DNA of 64,000 nt from Kitasatospora cinereorecta. Its GTDB lineage: Bacteria > Actinomycetota > Actinomycetes > Streptomycetales > Streptomycetaceae. The stretch is taken from positions 1,005,001 to 1,069,000 of the forward strand of contig NZ_JAMZDX010000001.1 of assembly GCF_024172095.1 (NCBI RefSeq), in the 5' to 3' direction. Positions 51,337 through 60,414 of the stretch are shown here, piece by piece. Within the stretch, counting starts at the first letter, position 1. The number at the start of each line of letters is the position of its first letter. The notes under the pieces are model-generated. The model was not told where the DNA came from and did no database searches. It worked only from the letters and a program-made list of their open reading frames with translations. The translations under genes and the position numbers were made by a program.

Positions 51337-52506
51337 TCAGTCGGTCGGTGAGGAGGGTTGAGCGGTCTCGGGTCGGGTGGACGGGCTCGGTGCGGACGAG
51401 GGCGGGCCGGTCGGGGGCTGCTTGGCGATGTAGTCCAGCGCCTGCCGGGCCACCGACTCCAGGTACGGGCCGTTCAGCGTGGTGTGCGCGGCCGTCCCGA
51501 TCGAGGTGTTGCTGACCAGCGCCTGGCGGCCGTCCGGCATGGTGGCGAACCAGCCGCCGCCGGAGGCGCCCGCGGTCATGGTGCAGCCGATGGTCAGCAT
51601 CGCCGGCCGCTCCGGGTCGAAGGAGCGGCTGCCGGGCCGGCCGCTGTCGCAGCGCTCCAGCTCCTGGCCGTCGAACGGGGCCACCGAGGGGTAGCCCCAG
51701 GCCGAGACGGACAGTTGCTCGCGCGGGGCGTCGAACCACACCGGCACGGCCGTGCCGACGGTCTCCTCCAGGGAGGGCCCGCCCTGCGGGTTGTGCACCC
51801 GGATGATCGCGAAGTCGTACTGGTTGGCGGCGTCGCCCGCCCGGGTGCCCTCGGTGGTCCACAGCGGCGAGGTGATCACCTTGTCGGCCCACCACTGGCC
51901 GAGCGGGGCAACCTCCGCCAGCGAGGCCTTGCGGTGGCCGCTGGCCGCGCCCGAACTGTTGTAGGCGGGCACGAAGATGAGGTTCTTGTACCAGTCACCG
52001 CCCTTGCCCTCGTGGACGCAGTGGGCGGCCGTCCAGACCAGGTCGGACCTGCCCGGGTGCTGCGGGTCGGCCACCACGGTCGCCGAGCACTGGCCGGTGC
52101 CGCCCTTCGGCGCGGTCATGAAGACCTTCCCGGAGGCCGGGTAGCCGGTGTACGGCCGGGGCACGGCCACCGCCTGCACCACGGGGGCGGGTTCGGGCGC
52201 CGGTCCGGGCGTCGCCGAGGCCGAGGCCGGCACGCTCGGCGGCGCCGAGGCGGTCTCCGGGGCCGGCGGGGCGGGCTCGCGGGGCTGGGCCTCGTCCAGC
52301 CGGTCCGCGTTCCAGAAGTTCTGCACCACCGGGTTGTCGAAGCCGTGCCGGGACGCCCAGCGGTCCCAGTCCTGGTACCGCCAACTGCGCAGCTCGCGCC
52401 AGCTGTGCGGCAGCCCGTCGCCGCCGTCCGAGGTGCACGCGGCGGAGCCCAGCAGGACCGCCGCCACCAGCGGGACGCACCACGCCCGCCGCCCCAACGA
52501 TGACAT
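51337..52506 (-). CDS. Trypsin-like serine peptidase lipoprotein 2
   Basis: A 389-residue paralogue of the downstream protein. The signal peptide ends in lipobox LLGSAAC (Cys at about 23). The same N-terminal module occurs as RYQDWDRWASRHGFDNPVVQ, followed by a Pro/Ala-rich linker and a trypsin-like domain with VWTAAHCVHEGKGG, NQYDFAIIRV and GCTMTAGASGGGWF (His, Asp, Ser). Cysteine positions match its sister. ATG 52506 follows GGGGGGA. It is the first gene of a two-gene leftward operon, divergent from the siderophore genes. Confidence 0.87.
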   Translation of the reverse strand: MSSLGRRAWCVPLVAAVLLGSAACTSDGGDGLPHSWRELRSWRYQDWDRWASRHGFDNPVVQNFWNADRLDEAQPREPAPPAPETASAPPSVPASASATPGPAPEPAPVVQAVAVPRPYTGYPASGKVFMTAPKGGTGQCSATVVADPQHPGRSDLVWTAAHCVHEGKGGDWYKNLIFVPAYNSSGAASGHRKASLAEVAPLGQWWADKVITSPLWTTEGTRAGDAANQYDFAIIRVHNPQGGPSLEETVGTAVPVWFDAPREQLSVSAWGYPSVAPFDGQELERCDSGRPGSRSFDPERPAMLTIGCTMTAGASGGGWFATMPDGRQALVSNTSIGTAAHTTLNGPYLESVARQALDYIAKQPPTGPPSSAPSPSTRPETAQPSSPTD

Positions 52507-52713
52507 CGTCCCCCCTGCCGCTCGCCGTCGTCCCCCGGGGGATTCTCCCACCCGCCCGCCGAACGGCCGTACGGGGTTCCCTCCTGTTGACGTCCGGTCA
52601 CCGATTCGTGACGGTGACGACCTGTCAGGGTCGCACCGCTCACTCGGAAGGGTGAGTGATCGACGGTCTTTCACCACAACGAGTGAGCTGATCTTGTGAT
52701 CACCGGGCGGGGA

Positions 52714-52730
52714 TAGGTAGCCCTTACCTG
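52714..52730 (+). promoter_or_regulatory. DmdR/DtxR-type iron box upstream of siderophore operon
   Basis: The 17-bp TAGGTAGCCCTTACCTG has both half-sites of the actinomycete iron box (TTAGGT...ACCTAA) in correct spacing. Iron-loaded DmdR1 binding would repress the operon. It is 31 bp before TTG 52761. A TCACTC / GAGTGA inverted repeat (52640-52659) lies just upstream and may belong to the divergent promoter. Confidence 0.75.
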
Positions 52731-52760
52731 TGTAGTCATCGCACGGCCCAAGGAGGGGCT

Positions 52761-54524
52761 TTGGTCACCACCCTCACCGGAGTACCTCCGGCCGCCGTGG
52801 TCCGGGCCACCGGAACGCAGCCGCCCGACCCGCTGCTCCACGACGACCCCGCCGCGGCCGCCGAACAGGCCGCCACCGAGAGCCTGCTGCGCTGCTGGGC
52901 CCGGGAGACCGGCGCCCGGCCGGACGGCGGGCAACTGCGCATCCCGGTGCTCGGCGGCGCGGCCGAACTCGCCGCCCCCGTCCGGCACTGGTCGGTCTGC
53001 GGTTGGCACCGGTTCGGCCCGGTCACCGTCCGCACCGCCGACGGCGACCGCCCGGTGGACGCCGTCACCGTCGCCGCCCTGGTCGCCGGCGCCGCCGCCG
53101 AGCGCCCCGACCCCGGCCAGATCGCCGACCTGACCGCCCGGGTCGCCGACTCGGTCGGTCGCACCGCCGAGATCCTCGCCCACCGGCGCGCCCTCTCCGC
53201 GACCCCGCCGACGCCCTTCCTGCGCGCCGAGCAGGCCCTGCTGCTCGGCCACCCGCTGCATCCCACCCCGAAGAGCCGCGACGGCCTCGGCCCGGCCCAG
53301 AGCGCCGCGTACTCGCCCGAACTGCACGGCACCTTCCGGCTCCACTGGTACGCCGTCGACCGCTCGCTGCTGGCCGCCGACTCCGCCGCCGGCCGGCCCG
53401 CCGAGCAGCTCACCGCCGAGCTCTACGGCCGGCCGCTGCCGCCCGGCACCGCCGCCCTGCCGCTCCACCCCTGGCAGGCCCGCGAGCTGGCGCTCCGCCC
53501 GGCCGTCGCCGACCTGCTCGACAGCGGCCTGCTGCACGACCTCGGCCCGTCCGGCGAGCCCTGGCACCCGACCAGCTCGGTGCGCACCGTCTGCCGCCCC
53601 GGCACCCCGTGGATGCTCAAGCTCTCGCTGGCACTGCGGATCACCAACTCCCGCCGGGAGAACCTCCGCAAGGAGCTGCACCGCGGCGTCGAGGTCCACC
53701 GCCTGCTGGAAGCCGGCCTCGGCGCCCGCTGGAAGGCCGCCCACCCCGGCTTCGACATCGTCCGCGACCCCGCCTGGATCGGCGTCGACCACCCGGCCCT
53801 CGGCGACCCCGGCGGCCTGGACACCGTGCTCCGCCAGCAGCCCTTCGGCCCCGCCGACCGGGCGCTGTGCGTGGCCGGCCTGGTCGCCGAGCAGCCCATC
53901 GGCCGGCTCGGCTCGCAGCTCGCCGACGTGCTCGGCGAGCTGGCCGCCCGCACCGGCCGCCCGATGGCCACCGTCGCCACCGAATGGTTCCTGCGCTACC
54001 TGGACGCCGTCGTCCTGCCGATCCTCTGGCTGGACGGCCGGGCCGGCATCGCCCTCGAAGCCCACCAGCAGAACAGCCTCGTCCTGCTCGACGCCGAGGG
54101 CTGGCCCACCGGCGGCCGCTACCGCGACAACCAGGGCTACTACTTCCGCGCCTCGCACACCGACCGGCTGCGCGCCCAACTGCCCGCACTCGGCGAGACC
54201 AGCGACACCTTCGTCCCGGACGCCGTCGCCGACGAGCGCTTCGCCTACTACGTCGGCATCAACCACATCCTCGGCCTGATCGGCGCCTTCGGCTCCCAGC
54301 AGCTCGCCGACGAGCAGCTGCTGCTCGCCGCGCTGCGCCGCTTCCTGGCCGGGGAGCGGGCCGCCGCCACCGGATCGTCCCTCCCCGCCCACCTGCTGGA
54401 CGCGCCCACCCTGCGCTGCAAGGCCAACCTGCTCACCCGGCTGCACGGCCTGGACGAGCTGGTCGGCCCGGTGGAGACCCAGTCGGTCTACGTGGCGATC
54501 GACAACCCGGTGGCCGGGGCGTGA
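52761..54524 (+). CDS. NRPS-independent siderophore synthetase, IucA/RhbC-like
   Basis: A 587-residue NIS synthetase that uses ATP to couple a carboxylic acid (typically citrate) to an amine or hydroxylamine. Recognisable family blocks are HPTPKSRDGL (ATP-binding), WHPTSSVRTVCRPG, KLSLALRITNSRREN and ALEAHQQNSLVLLD with RDNQGYYFR. The EAHQQN...RDNQGYY pattern resembles IucA (type A) enzymes. Start TTG 52761 is supported by AAGGAGG right upstream. It opens an operon of four overlapping or tightly spaced genes behind an iron box. Citrate as substrate is inferred from family type. Confidence 0.88.
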   Translation: MVTTLTGVPPAAVVRATGTQPPDPLLHDDPAAAAEQAATESLLRCWARETGARPDGGQLRIPVLGGAAELAAPVRHWSVCGWHRFGPVTVRTADGDRPVDAVTVAALVAGAAAERPDPGQIADLTARVADSVGRTAEILAHRRALSATPPTPFLRAEQALLLGHPLHPTPKSRDGLGPAQSAAYSPELHGTFRLHWYAVDRSLLAADSAAGRPAEQLTAELYGRPLPPGTAALPLHPWQARELALRPAVADLLDSGLLHDLGPSGEPWHPTSSVRTVCRPGTPWMLKLSLALRITNSRRENLRKELHRGVEVHRLLEAGLGARWKAAHPGFDIVRDPAWIGVDHPALGDPGGLDTVLRQQPFGPADRALCVAGLVAEQPIGRLGSQLADVLGELAARTGRPMATVATEWFLRYLDAVVLPILWLDGRAGIALEAHQQNSLVLLDAEGWPTGGRYRDNQGYYFRASHTDRLRAQLPALGETSDTFVPDAVADERFAYYVGINHILGLIGAFGSQQLADEQLLLAALRRFLAGERAAATGSSLPAHLLDAPTLRCKANLLTRLHGLDELVGPVETQSVYVAIDNPVAGA

Positions 54525-55057
54525 CCACGACCAGCACGCCGGTCGGGGAGTTCCGGCTCGTGCCGGTCTCCCTGCCGGCCGACCTGCCCCTGCTCACCAC
54601 GTGGATGAACGACCCCGCCGTGGACGCCTGGTGGGAGCTGGCCGGACCGCCGTCGGTCACCGAGGAGCACCTGCGCGGCCAACTCGACGGCGACGGGGCG
54701 AGCACCCCCTACCTGGGCCTGCTCGACGGCGAGCCGACCGGCTACTTCGAGGTCTACCGCGCCGACCTCGACCCGCTCGCCGCGCACTACCCGGCCCGGC
54801 CGTACGACATGGGCATCCACCTGCTGCTCGGCCCCGCCACCGCCCGCGGCCGGGGCCTGGGCAGCGCCCTGCTCGCCGCCCTGGCCGAGCGGATCCTCGC
54901 CACCACCCCCGCCTGCACCCGGGTGGTCGCCGAGCCCGACCTGCGCAACACCCCCTCGGTCCGGGCCTTCCGCAACGCCGGGTTCGCGCAGGCCGCCGAA
55001 CTCGACCTGCCCGCCAAGCGCGCCGCCCTGATGATCCGCCCGCGCGCCCGCTCCTGA
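54521..55057 (+). CDS. Siderophore N-acyltransferase, IucB/RhbD-like GNAT
   Basis: A 178-residue acetyltransferase of the IucB/RhbD/MbtK family (Acetyltransf_8). Family motifs: GEPTGYFEVYRADLDPLA, YPARPYDMGIHLLLGPA, ARGRGLGSAL (CoA loop) and RVVAEPDLRNTPSVRAFRNA, followed by DLPAKRAALM. It would acylate the hydroxylated amine to a hydroxamate. The GTG start overlaps the NIS stop by GTGA, so translation is coupled. Confidence 0.9.
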   Translation: MTTTSTPVGEFRLVPVSLPADLPLLTTWMNDPAVDAWWELAGPPSVTEEHLRGQLDGDGASTPYLGLLDGEPTGYFEVYRADLDPLAAHYPARPYDMGIHLLLGPATARGRGLGSALLAALAERILATTPACTRVVAEPDLRNTPSVRAFRNAGFAQAAELDLPAKRAALMIRPRARS

Positions 55058-55070
55058 GTCCTAGGACGAC

Positions 55071-56468
55071 ATGCATCTCCCGCAGCCCGAGCCGTACGAC
55101 CTGATCGGTGTCGGCATCGGCCCGTTCAACCTCTCCCTGGCCGCCCTCGCCGACCGCGCCGACGGGCTCACCACCCTCTTCCTGGACGCCAGAGCCGAGT
55201 TCCGCTGGCACCCCGGCATGCTGGTCGACGGCGCCCGGATGCAGGTGCCCTTCCTCGCCGACCTGGTCTCGCTGGTCGACCCGACCAACCCGTGGTCCTT
55301 CCTCAACTACCTGCGCCACCAGGAGCGGCTGTTCCCGTTCTACTTCGCCGAGCGCTTCCAGCTCCCGCGCCGCGAGTACGAGCACTACTGCCGCTGGGCC
55401 GCCGACCGGCTGCCCAACTGCCGCTTCGGCGCCGAGGTCACCGAGGTGCGCTGGGACGCCGAGGAGGAGGTGTTCCTGGTCCGCGGCGGCGGCGAGGTGC
55501 ACCGGGCCCGGAACCTGGTGCTCGGGGTCGGCACCGAACCGGTCCACCCGGAGGCCTTCGCCCCGCTGCGCGGCCACCCGCGGGTCCTGCACTCCGCCGA
55601 GTACCTGCACCGGCGCGCCGAGCTGGCCGGAGCCCGGGACATCACCGTGGTCGGCTCCGGGCAGTCCGGCGCCGAGGTCTTCCTCGACCTGCTGCGCGGC
55701 CGCGTCGGCGACGGCACCCGGCTGCGCTGGCTCACCCGCACCCGGGCGCTGGCCCCGATGGAGTACTCCAAGCTCGGCCTGGAGCAGTTCACGCCCGACT
55801 ACACCCGCTACTTCCACGCCCTGCCCGCGGACGTCCGGGACGCGCTGGTGCCCGCCCAGTGGCAACTGCACAAGGCGGCCAGCGCGGAGACCCTCGCCGA
55901 GATCCACGACCACCTCTACGAGCGCACCATCGGCCGCCCGCCGGCCGCCGACCCGGTCGAGATCCTTCCCGGTACCGCCGTCACCGAGGCCGGCGCCGGC
56001 CCCTGCGGCGGCCTCGAACTCCACTGCCGGCACACCGACTCCGGCGCCCGCCACCTGGTGCGCACCGACGCGGTGGTGCTCGCCACCGGCTACCGGGCGG
56101 TCCGCCCGGCCGCCCTGGACCCGATCGCCGACCTGATCGACTGGGACGAACTCGGCCGCTACCGCGTCGACCTGGACCACCGGGTGGCCGTCAGGCCGGG
56201 CCTCACCGGCGGTCTGTACGTCCAGAACGCCGAGCTGCACACTCACGGTGTCGGCACACCGGACCTCGGCCTCGGCGCGCACCGCGCCGCCGTGATCCTC
56301 AACGCCGTCGCCGGCAAGACGCTCCACCCGCTGCCCCATCGCACCGCCTGGACCACCTTCGCCCCGCCCGTACCAACGGCCGCCGAACCCCCCGCGCCCC
56401 GGCCGGCCGCACCCGTGCTCCCGCGACCCCAGGAAGGCGACGAACGTGCTGCAGCAGCACCCCGCTGA
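55071..56468 (+). CDS. Flavin-dependent lysine/diamine N-hydroxylase, IucD/RhbE-like
   Basis: A 465-residue N-hydroxylating monooxygenase (SidA/IucD/PvdA family). FAD motif GVGIGPFNLSLAAL at about 12-25, substrate-side MQVPFLADLVSLVDPTNPWS, NADPH motif VVGSGQSGAEVF and C-terminal VLATGYRAVRP are all intact. It makes the N-hydroxyamine consumed by the acyltransferase. Substrate (lysine, cadaverine or another diamine) cannot be told. The C-terminal about 45 residues are Pro/Ala-rich and overlap the next gene by 23 nt. ATG 55071 lies 13 bp after the acyltransferase stop. Confidence 0.9.
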   Translation: MHLPQPEPYDLIGVGIGPFNLSLAALADRADGLTTLFLDARAEFRWHPGMLVDGARMQVPFLADLVSLVDPTNPWSFLNYLRHQERLFPFYFAERFQLPRREYEHYCRWAADRLPNCRFGAEVTEVRWDAEEEVFLVRGGGEVHRARNLVLGVGTEPVHPEAFAPLRGHPRVLHSAEYLHRRAELAGARDITVVGSGQSGAEVFLDLLRGRVGDGTRLRWLTRTRALAPMEYSKLGLEQFTPDYTRYFHALPADVRDALVPAQWQLHKAASAETLAEIHDHLYERTIGRPPAADPVEILPGTAVTEAGAGPCGGLELHCRHTDSGARHLVRTDAVVLATGYRAVRPAALDPIADLIDWDELGRYRVDLDHRVAVRPGLTGGLYVQNAELHTHGVGTPDLGLGAHRAAVILNAVAGKTLHPLPHRTAWTTFAPPVPTAAEPPAPRPAAPVLPRPQEGDERAAAAPR

Positions 56469-58311
56469 ACCCGAGCTCCACCTGCCCGCCCAGCTGACCA
56501 CGGAGCACTGGCGGCGGGCCCGGCGGGCACTGCTCGCCAAGATGCTCGGCGAGTTCGCGTACGAGGAGCTGATCGAGCCGGTCCCGGCGGGGGACGGCTG
56601 GGTGGTCGAATTCCCGGACGCCGGCTACCGGTTCCGGGCCGAGCGGGGCGCGTACGGCAGCTGGCGGGTCGCGGAGGACTCGCTCGACGCCGAGCTCGAC
56701 GACCCGCTGCGCTTCCTCCAGCACGCCCGCGGGCCGCTCGGGCTCTCCGGCGACACCGTCGGCCACCTGGTCCGCGAGCTCACCGCCACGCTGATCGCCG
56801 ACGCCCACCTGCGGGCCACCGCACCGACCGCCGCCGAGCTGGCCGACCTCGACCACGTCGCCCTGGAGGGCCGGCAGACCGGCCACCCGTGGATCGTCCC
56901 CAACAAGGGTCGGCTCGGCTTCTCGGCCCGCGACGCGGCCGCCTGGGCGCCCGAGGCGCGCGTCCCGCAGCGGCTGCCGTGGATCGCCGTCCACCGGCGG
57001 CTCGCCGAGTTCCGCGGCGACCCCGGACTGTACGAGCGGGAGCTGGACGCGGACTTCCGCGACCGGCTCGGCGACCGGGCCGACGACTACCTGCTGCTGC
57101 CCGTCCACCCCTGGCAGTGGGACGAGACCGTGGTGCCGCTGTTCGCCCCGTGGATCGCCAGCGGGGAGATCGTCCCGCTGCCCAGCGACGGCGACCTGCG
57201 GCTGCCGCAGCAGTCCATCCGCAGCTTCTTCAACCTCAGCCGGCCGGACCGCTGCACGGTCAAGCTGCCGCTCTCCATCCTCAACACCCTGGTCTGGCGC
57301 GGCCTGCCGGTCGAGCGCACGCTCGCCGCCCCCGCCGTCACCGCCTGGATCCACGGGCTGCGGGACGCCGATCCCTTCCTGCGCGACGAGTGCCGGGTCG
57401 TCCTGCTCGGCGAGATCGCCTCGGTCACCGTCGACCACCCGGTCTACCGGGAGCTGCCGGAGGCCCCGTACCAGTACAAGGAGCTGCTCGGCGCGATCTG
57501 GCGCGAACCGCTCGGCCGGTACCTGGCGGACGGCGAGCGGGCCCGCACCCTGGCCGCCCTGCTGCAGACCGGCTCGGACGGCCGGGCGCTGGTCGCCGAA
57601 CTGGTCGCCCGCTCCGGGCTCGCCCCGCGCGACTGGCTGGGCCGGCTGTTCGCCGCCATGCTGCCGCCGCTGCTGCACTTCCTCTACCGCTACGGCACGG
57701 TGTTCTCCCCGCACGGCGAGAACGCCATCGTGCTGTTCGACGAGCACGACGTGCCGACCCGGCTCGCGGTGAAGGACTTCGTGGACGACGTCAACATCAG
57801 CGACCAGCCGCTGCCCGAGCTCGCCGACCTGCCCGGCCCGGTCGCCGAGGTGCTGCTGCGGGAGGACCCGGACTTCCTCTGCCAGTTCATCCACTCCGGC
57901 CTGTTCATCGGCGTCTACCGCTACCTCGCCCCGCTGGTCGAGGCCCAGCTCGGCGTCCCCGAGGAGGAGTTCTGGGCGCTGGTGCGCGAGGAGATCCTCG
58001 CCCACCAGCGGCGCTTCCCGGAGCTCGCCGAGCGGTTCGAGCTGTTCGACCTGTTCACCCCGCGGATCGCCCGGCTCTGCCTCAACCGCAACCGGCTGCT
58101 GCTCGACGGCTACCGCGACCGCCCGCAGCGGCCGCACGCCGCCGTGCACGGATCCGTGGCCAACCCGCTCCACGCGAGCACCGACCCGACCCGCGCGAGC
58201 ACCGAGCCGACCCGCGCGAGTGCCGAGCCGCGCCACGAGAGCGCCGAGCCGCCCCGGCGGAGTGCCGTGCCGCCCACCCGGCGGCGCGGGACTGTCACCC
58301 CCGCGCCGTAG
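56446..58311 (+). CDS. NRPS-independent siderophore synthetase, IucC/RhbF-like
   Basis: A 621-residue second NIS synthetase. Family blocks: GRQTGHPWIVPNKGRLGFSA (ATP-binding HPxxKGRLGF), LPVHPWQWDETVVPLFA, PQQSIRSFFNLSRPDRCTVK and SPHGENAIVLFDEHDVPTRL with KDFVDDVN. The SPHGEN...KDFVDD pattern is that of IucC/AlcC/DesD types, which finish the molecule. GTG 56446 overlaps the hydroxylase by 23 nt, with AGGAAGG upstream. A non-family C-terminal tail (about 575-621) contains repeats of an about 8-residue unit (STDPTRAS-like). Confidence 0.9.
   Translation: MLQQHPAEPELHLPAQLTTEHWRRARRALLAKMLGEFAYEELIEPVPAGDGWVVEFPDAGYRFRAERGAYGSWRVAEDSLDAELDDPLRFLQHARGPLGLSGDTVGHLVRELTATLIADAHLRATAPTAAELADLDHVALEGRQTGHPWIVPNKGRLGFSARDAAAWAPEARVPQRLPWIAVHRRLAEFRGDPGLYERELDADFRDRLGDRADDYLLLPVHPWQWDETVVPLFAPWIASGEIVPLPSDGDLRLPQQSIRSFFNLSRPDRCTVKLPLSILNTLVWRGLPVERTLAAPAVTAWIHGLRDADPFLRDECRVVLLGEIASVTVDHPVYRELPEAPYQYKELLGAIWREPLGRYLADGERARTLAALLQTGSDGRALVAELVARSGLAPRDWLGRLFAAMLPPLLHFLYRYGTVFSPHGENAIVLFDEHDVPTRLAVKDFVDDVNISDQPLPELADLPGPVAEVLLREDPDFLCQFIHSGLFIGVYRYLAPLVEAQLGVPEEEFWALVREEILAHQRRFPELAERFELFDLFTPRIARLCLNRNRLLLDGYRDRPQRPHAAVHGSVANPLHASTDPTRASTEPTRASAEPRHESAEPPRRSAVPPTRRRGTVTPAP
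58176..58275 (+). repeat. Degenerate 24-bp coding repeat in IucC-like tail
   Basis: About four consecutive units of roughly 24 bp, each encoding a variant of AS-T/A-(D/E)P-TR, appear at the very end of the gene (for example GCGAGCACCGAGCCGACCCG). The repeats degrade toward the stop. Confidence 0.65.
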
Positions 58312-58323
58312 GGTGGGAGGGCC

Positions 58324-60408
58324 ATGACGAACGACTCCGCAACCCTGCCCCCGGACGAGGACGGCGACGCGCCCGCCCCCGTGCCGGCGTCCCGCATCCC
58401 CGAGCTGCTGCACGCCGCCGTCACCGCCGTGGGCGGCGTGGAGCGGCCCGGCCAGGTCACCATGGCCGAGGCGGTCTCGGCCGCCGTCGACGCCGGTGAG
58501 CACCTGCTGGTCCAGGCCGGCACCGGCACCGGAAAGTCGCTGGCCTACCTGGTGCCCGCGCTCGCCCACGGCGACCGGGTCGTGGTGGCCACCGCCACCC
58601 TCGCCCTGCAGCGCCAGCTGGTCGAGCGGGACCTGCCCCGCACCGTCGACGCCCTGCATCCGGTGCTGCGCCGTCGCCCGCTGTTCGCCATGCTCAAGGG
58701 TCGCTCCAACTACCTGTGCCTGCACCGGGCCAACGAGGGCACCCCGAGCGACGAGGGCGAGGGCCTGTTCGACCCGGTCGAGGTGATGGGCGGCCCGACC
58801 GGCAAGCTCGGCCAGGACGTGCTGCGGCTGCGCGAGTGGGCCGAGGAGACCGAGACCGGCGACCGGGACGACCTCTCGCCCGGCGTCTCCGACAAGGCCT
58901 GGGCCCAGCTCGCGGTCACCTCCAAGGAGTGCCTGGGCGCCAGCCGCTGCGCGTACGGGCAGGAGTGCTTCGCAGAGCGGGCCAGGGAGAAGGCCAAGCT
59001 CGCCGACGTGGTGGTCACCAACCACGCGATGCTGGCGATCGACGCCATCGAGGGCGCCCCGGTCCTCCCCGACCACGGCCTGCTGATCATCGACGAGGCG
59101 CACGAGCTGGTGAACCGGGTGACCGGCGCCGCCACCGCCGAACTCACCGTGAACGCGGTCAACCGGGCGGTCCGGCGCGCCGCCAAGCTCGCCAACGAGA
59201 AGGCGGTCGACGCGCTCCAGGCCGCCGCCGAGAACTTCCACGGTCTGATGGAGACCGCGCAGGCCGGCCGGGTCGAGGAGCTGCCCGAGTACCTGGCGTA
59301 CGCGGTCGCCGGCATCCGGGACGCCTCCCGGCAGGTGATCACCTCGCTCGGCGAGACCCGGGACAAGGCGCTCAGCGACGAGGACGCGGTGCGCAAGCAG
59401 GCGATGGCCTCCGCCGAGAGCCTGCACGAGACCGCGGACCGGCTGCTCTCGGAGTCGGAGTGGGACGTCATCTGGATCGAGCGCAGCGACCGGTTCGGTA
59501 TGGGCACCGCCTCGCTGCGGGTCGCCCCGCTGAGCGTCTCCGGCCTGCTGCGGGAGAACCTCTACAAGGAGCGCTCGGTCGTCCTCACCTCCGCCACCCT
59601 CAAGCTGGGCGGCGACTTCAACGGCGTGGCCGCCTCGCTCGGCCTGCCCGGCGAGGGCCGGCTGCCCGAGGTCCGCTCGGCCTCGGAGCCCGAGCTCGAC
59701 CTCGGCGAGGACTCCCCGCCGTACTGGCGCGGCATCGACGTCGGCTCGCCGTTCAGCTACCCCAAGCAGGGCATCCTGTACGTCGCCAAACACCTCGCCG
59801 ACCCCGGGCGCGACCCGGAACGGCCCGACATGCTCGACGAGTTGGCCGAGCTGATCGGCGCGGCCGGCGGGCGGACGCTGGGCCTGTTCTCCTCGATGCG
59901 GGGCGCCCAGGCGGCCGCCGAGGCGCTCCGCGAGCGGCTGGACAACCGGATCCTGCTCCAGGGCGAGAACACCCTCGGCGAGCTGATCCGCGAGTTCGCC
60001 TCGGACGCCTCGACCTGCCTGTTCGGGACGCTCTCGCTCTGGCAGGGCGTGGACGTGCCCGGCTCCGCCTGCCAGCTGGTGGTGATGGACCGCATCCCGT
60101 TCCCCCGTCCCGACGACCCGCTGATGAGCGCCCGGCAGAAGGACGTCGAGCAGCGCGGCGGCAACGGCTTCATGGCGGTGGCGGCGACCCACGCCGCGCT
60201 GCTGATGGCGCAGGGCGCGGGCCGGCTGGTGCGGGCGGCGGACGACAAGGGGATCGTCGCGGTGCTCGACCCCCGGGTGGAGACCAAGCGGTACGGCGGG
60301 TTCTTCCGGTCCTCGATGCCCAACTTCTGGTACACCACGGACCGGAACCAGGTCCGGCGGTCGCTGGCGGCGATCGATGCCTCGGCTCCGCCGGTCCGCG
60401 CGAGGTGA
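58324..60408 (+). CDS. dinG: ATP-dependent DNA helicase DinG-like
   Basis: A 694-residue superfamily 2 helicase of the DinG/XPD type with a 4Fe-4S cluster. Walker A AGTGTGKSLAYLVPAL lies at about 61-76. Cluster cysteines are in SNYLCLHR, KECLGASRCAYGQECFAER. The DEAH box is LIIDEAHELV, with later motifs DRIPFPRPDDPLM and QGAGRLVRAADDKG. DinG removes R-loops and D-loops. ATG 58324 has GGAGGG upstream, and a TAGGGT just before may be a -10 box. It is convergent with lexA. No LexA box is visible upstream. Confidence 0.93.
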   Translation: MTNDSATLPPDEDGDAPAPVPASRIPELLHAAVTAVGGVERPGQVTMAEAVSAAVDAGEHLLVQAGTGTGKSLAYLVPALAHGDRVVVATATLALQRQLVERDLPRTVDALHPVLRRRPLFAMLKGRSNYLCLHRANEGTPSDEGEGLFDPVEVMGGPTGKLGQDVLRLREWAEETETGDRDDLSPGVSDKAWAQLAVTSKECLGASRCAYGQECFAERAREKAKLADVVVTNHAMLAIDAIEGAPVLPDHGLLIIDEAHELVNRVTGAATAELTVNAVNRAVRRAAKLANEKAVDALQAAAENFHGLMETAQAGRVEELPEYLAYAVAGIRDASRQVITSLGETRDKALSDEDAVRKQAMASAESLHETADRLLSESEWDVIWIERSDRFGMGTASLRVAPLSVSGLLRENLYKERSVVLTSATLKLGGDFNGVAASLGLPGEGRLPEVRSASEPELDLGEDSPPYWRGIDVGSPFSYPKQGILYVAKHLADPGRDPERPDMLDELAELIGAAGGRTLGLFSSMRGAQAAAEALRERLDNRILLQGENTLGELIREFASDASTCLFGTLSLWQGVDVPGSACQLVVMDRIPFPRPDDPLMSARQKDVEQRGGNGFMAVAATHAALLMAQGAGRLVRAADDKGIVAVLDPRVETKRYGGFFRSSMPNFWYTTDRNQVRRSLAAIDASAPPVRAR

Positions 60409-60414
60409 ACTGAC

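Noticed and set aside
58324..58330. SOS control of dinG
   Set aside because: No GAAC-N4-GTTC-like sequence is present upstream of the gene, although the E. coli namesake is SOS-induced.
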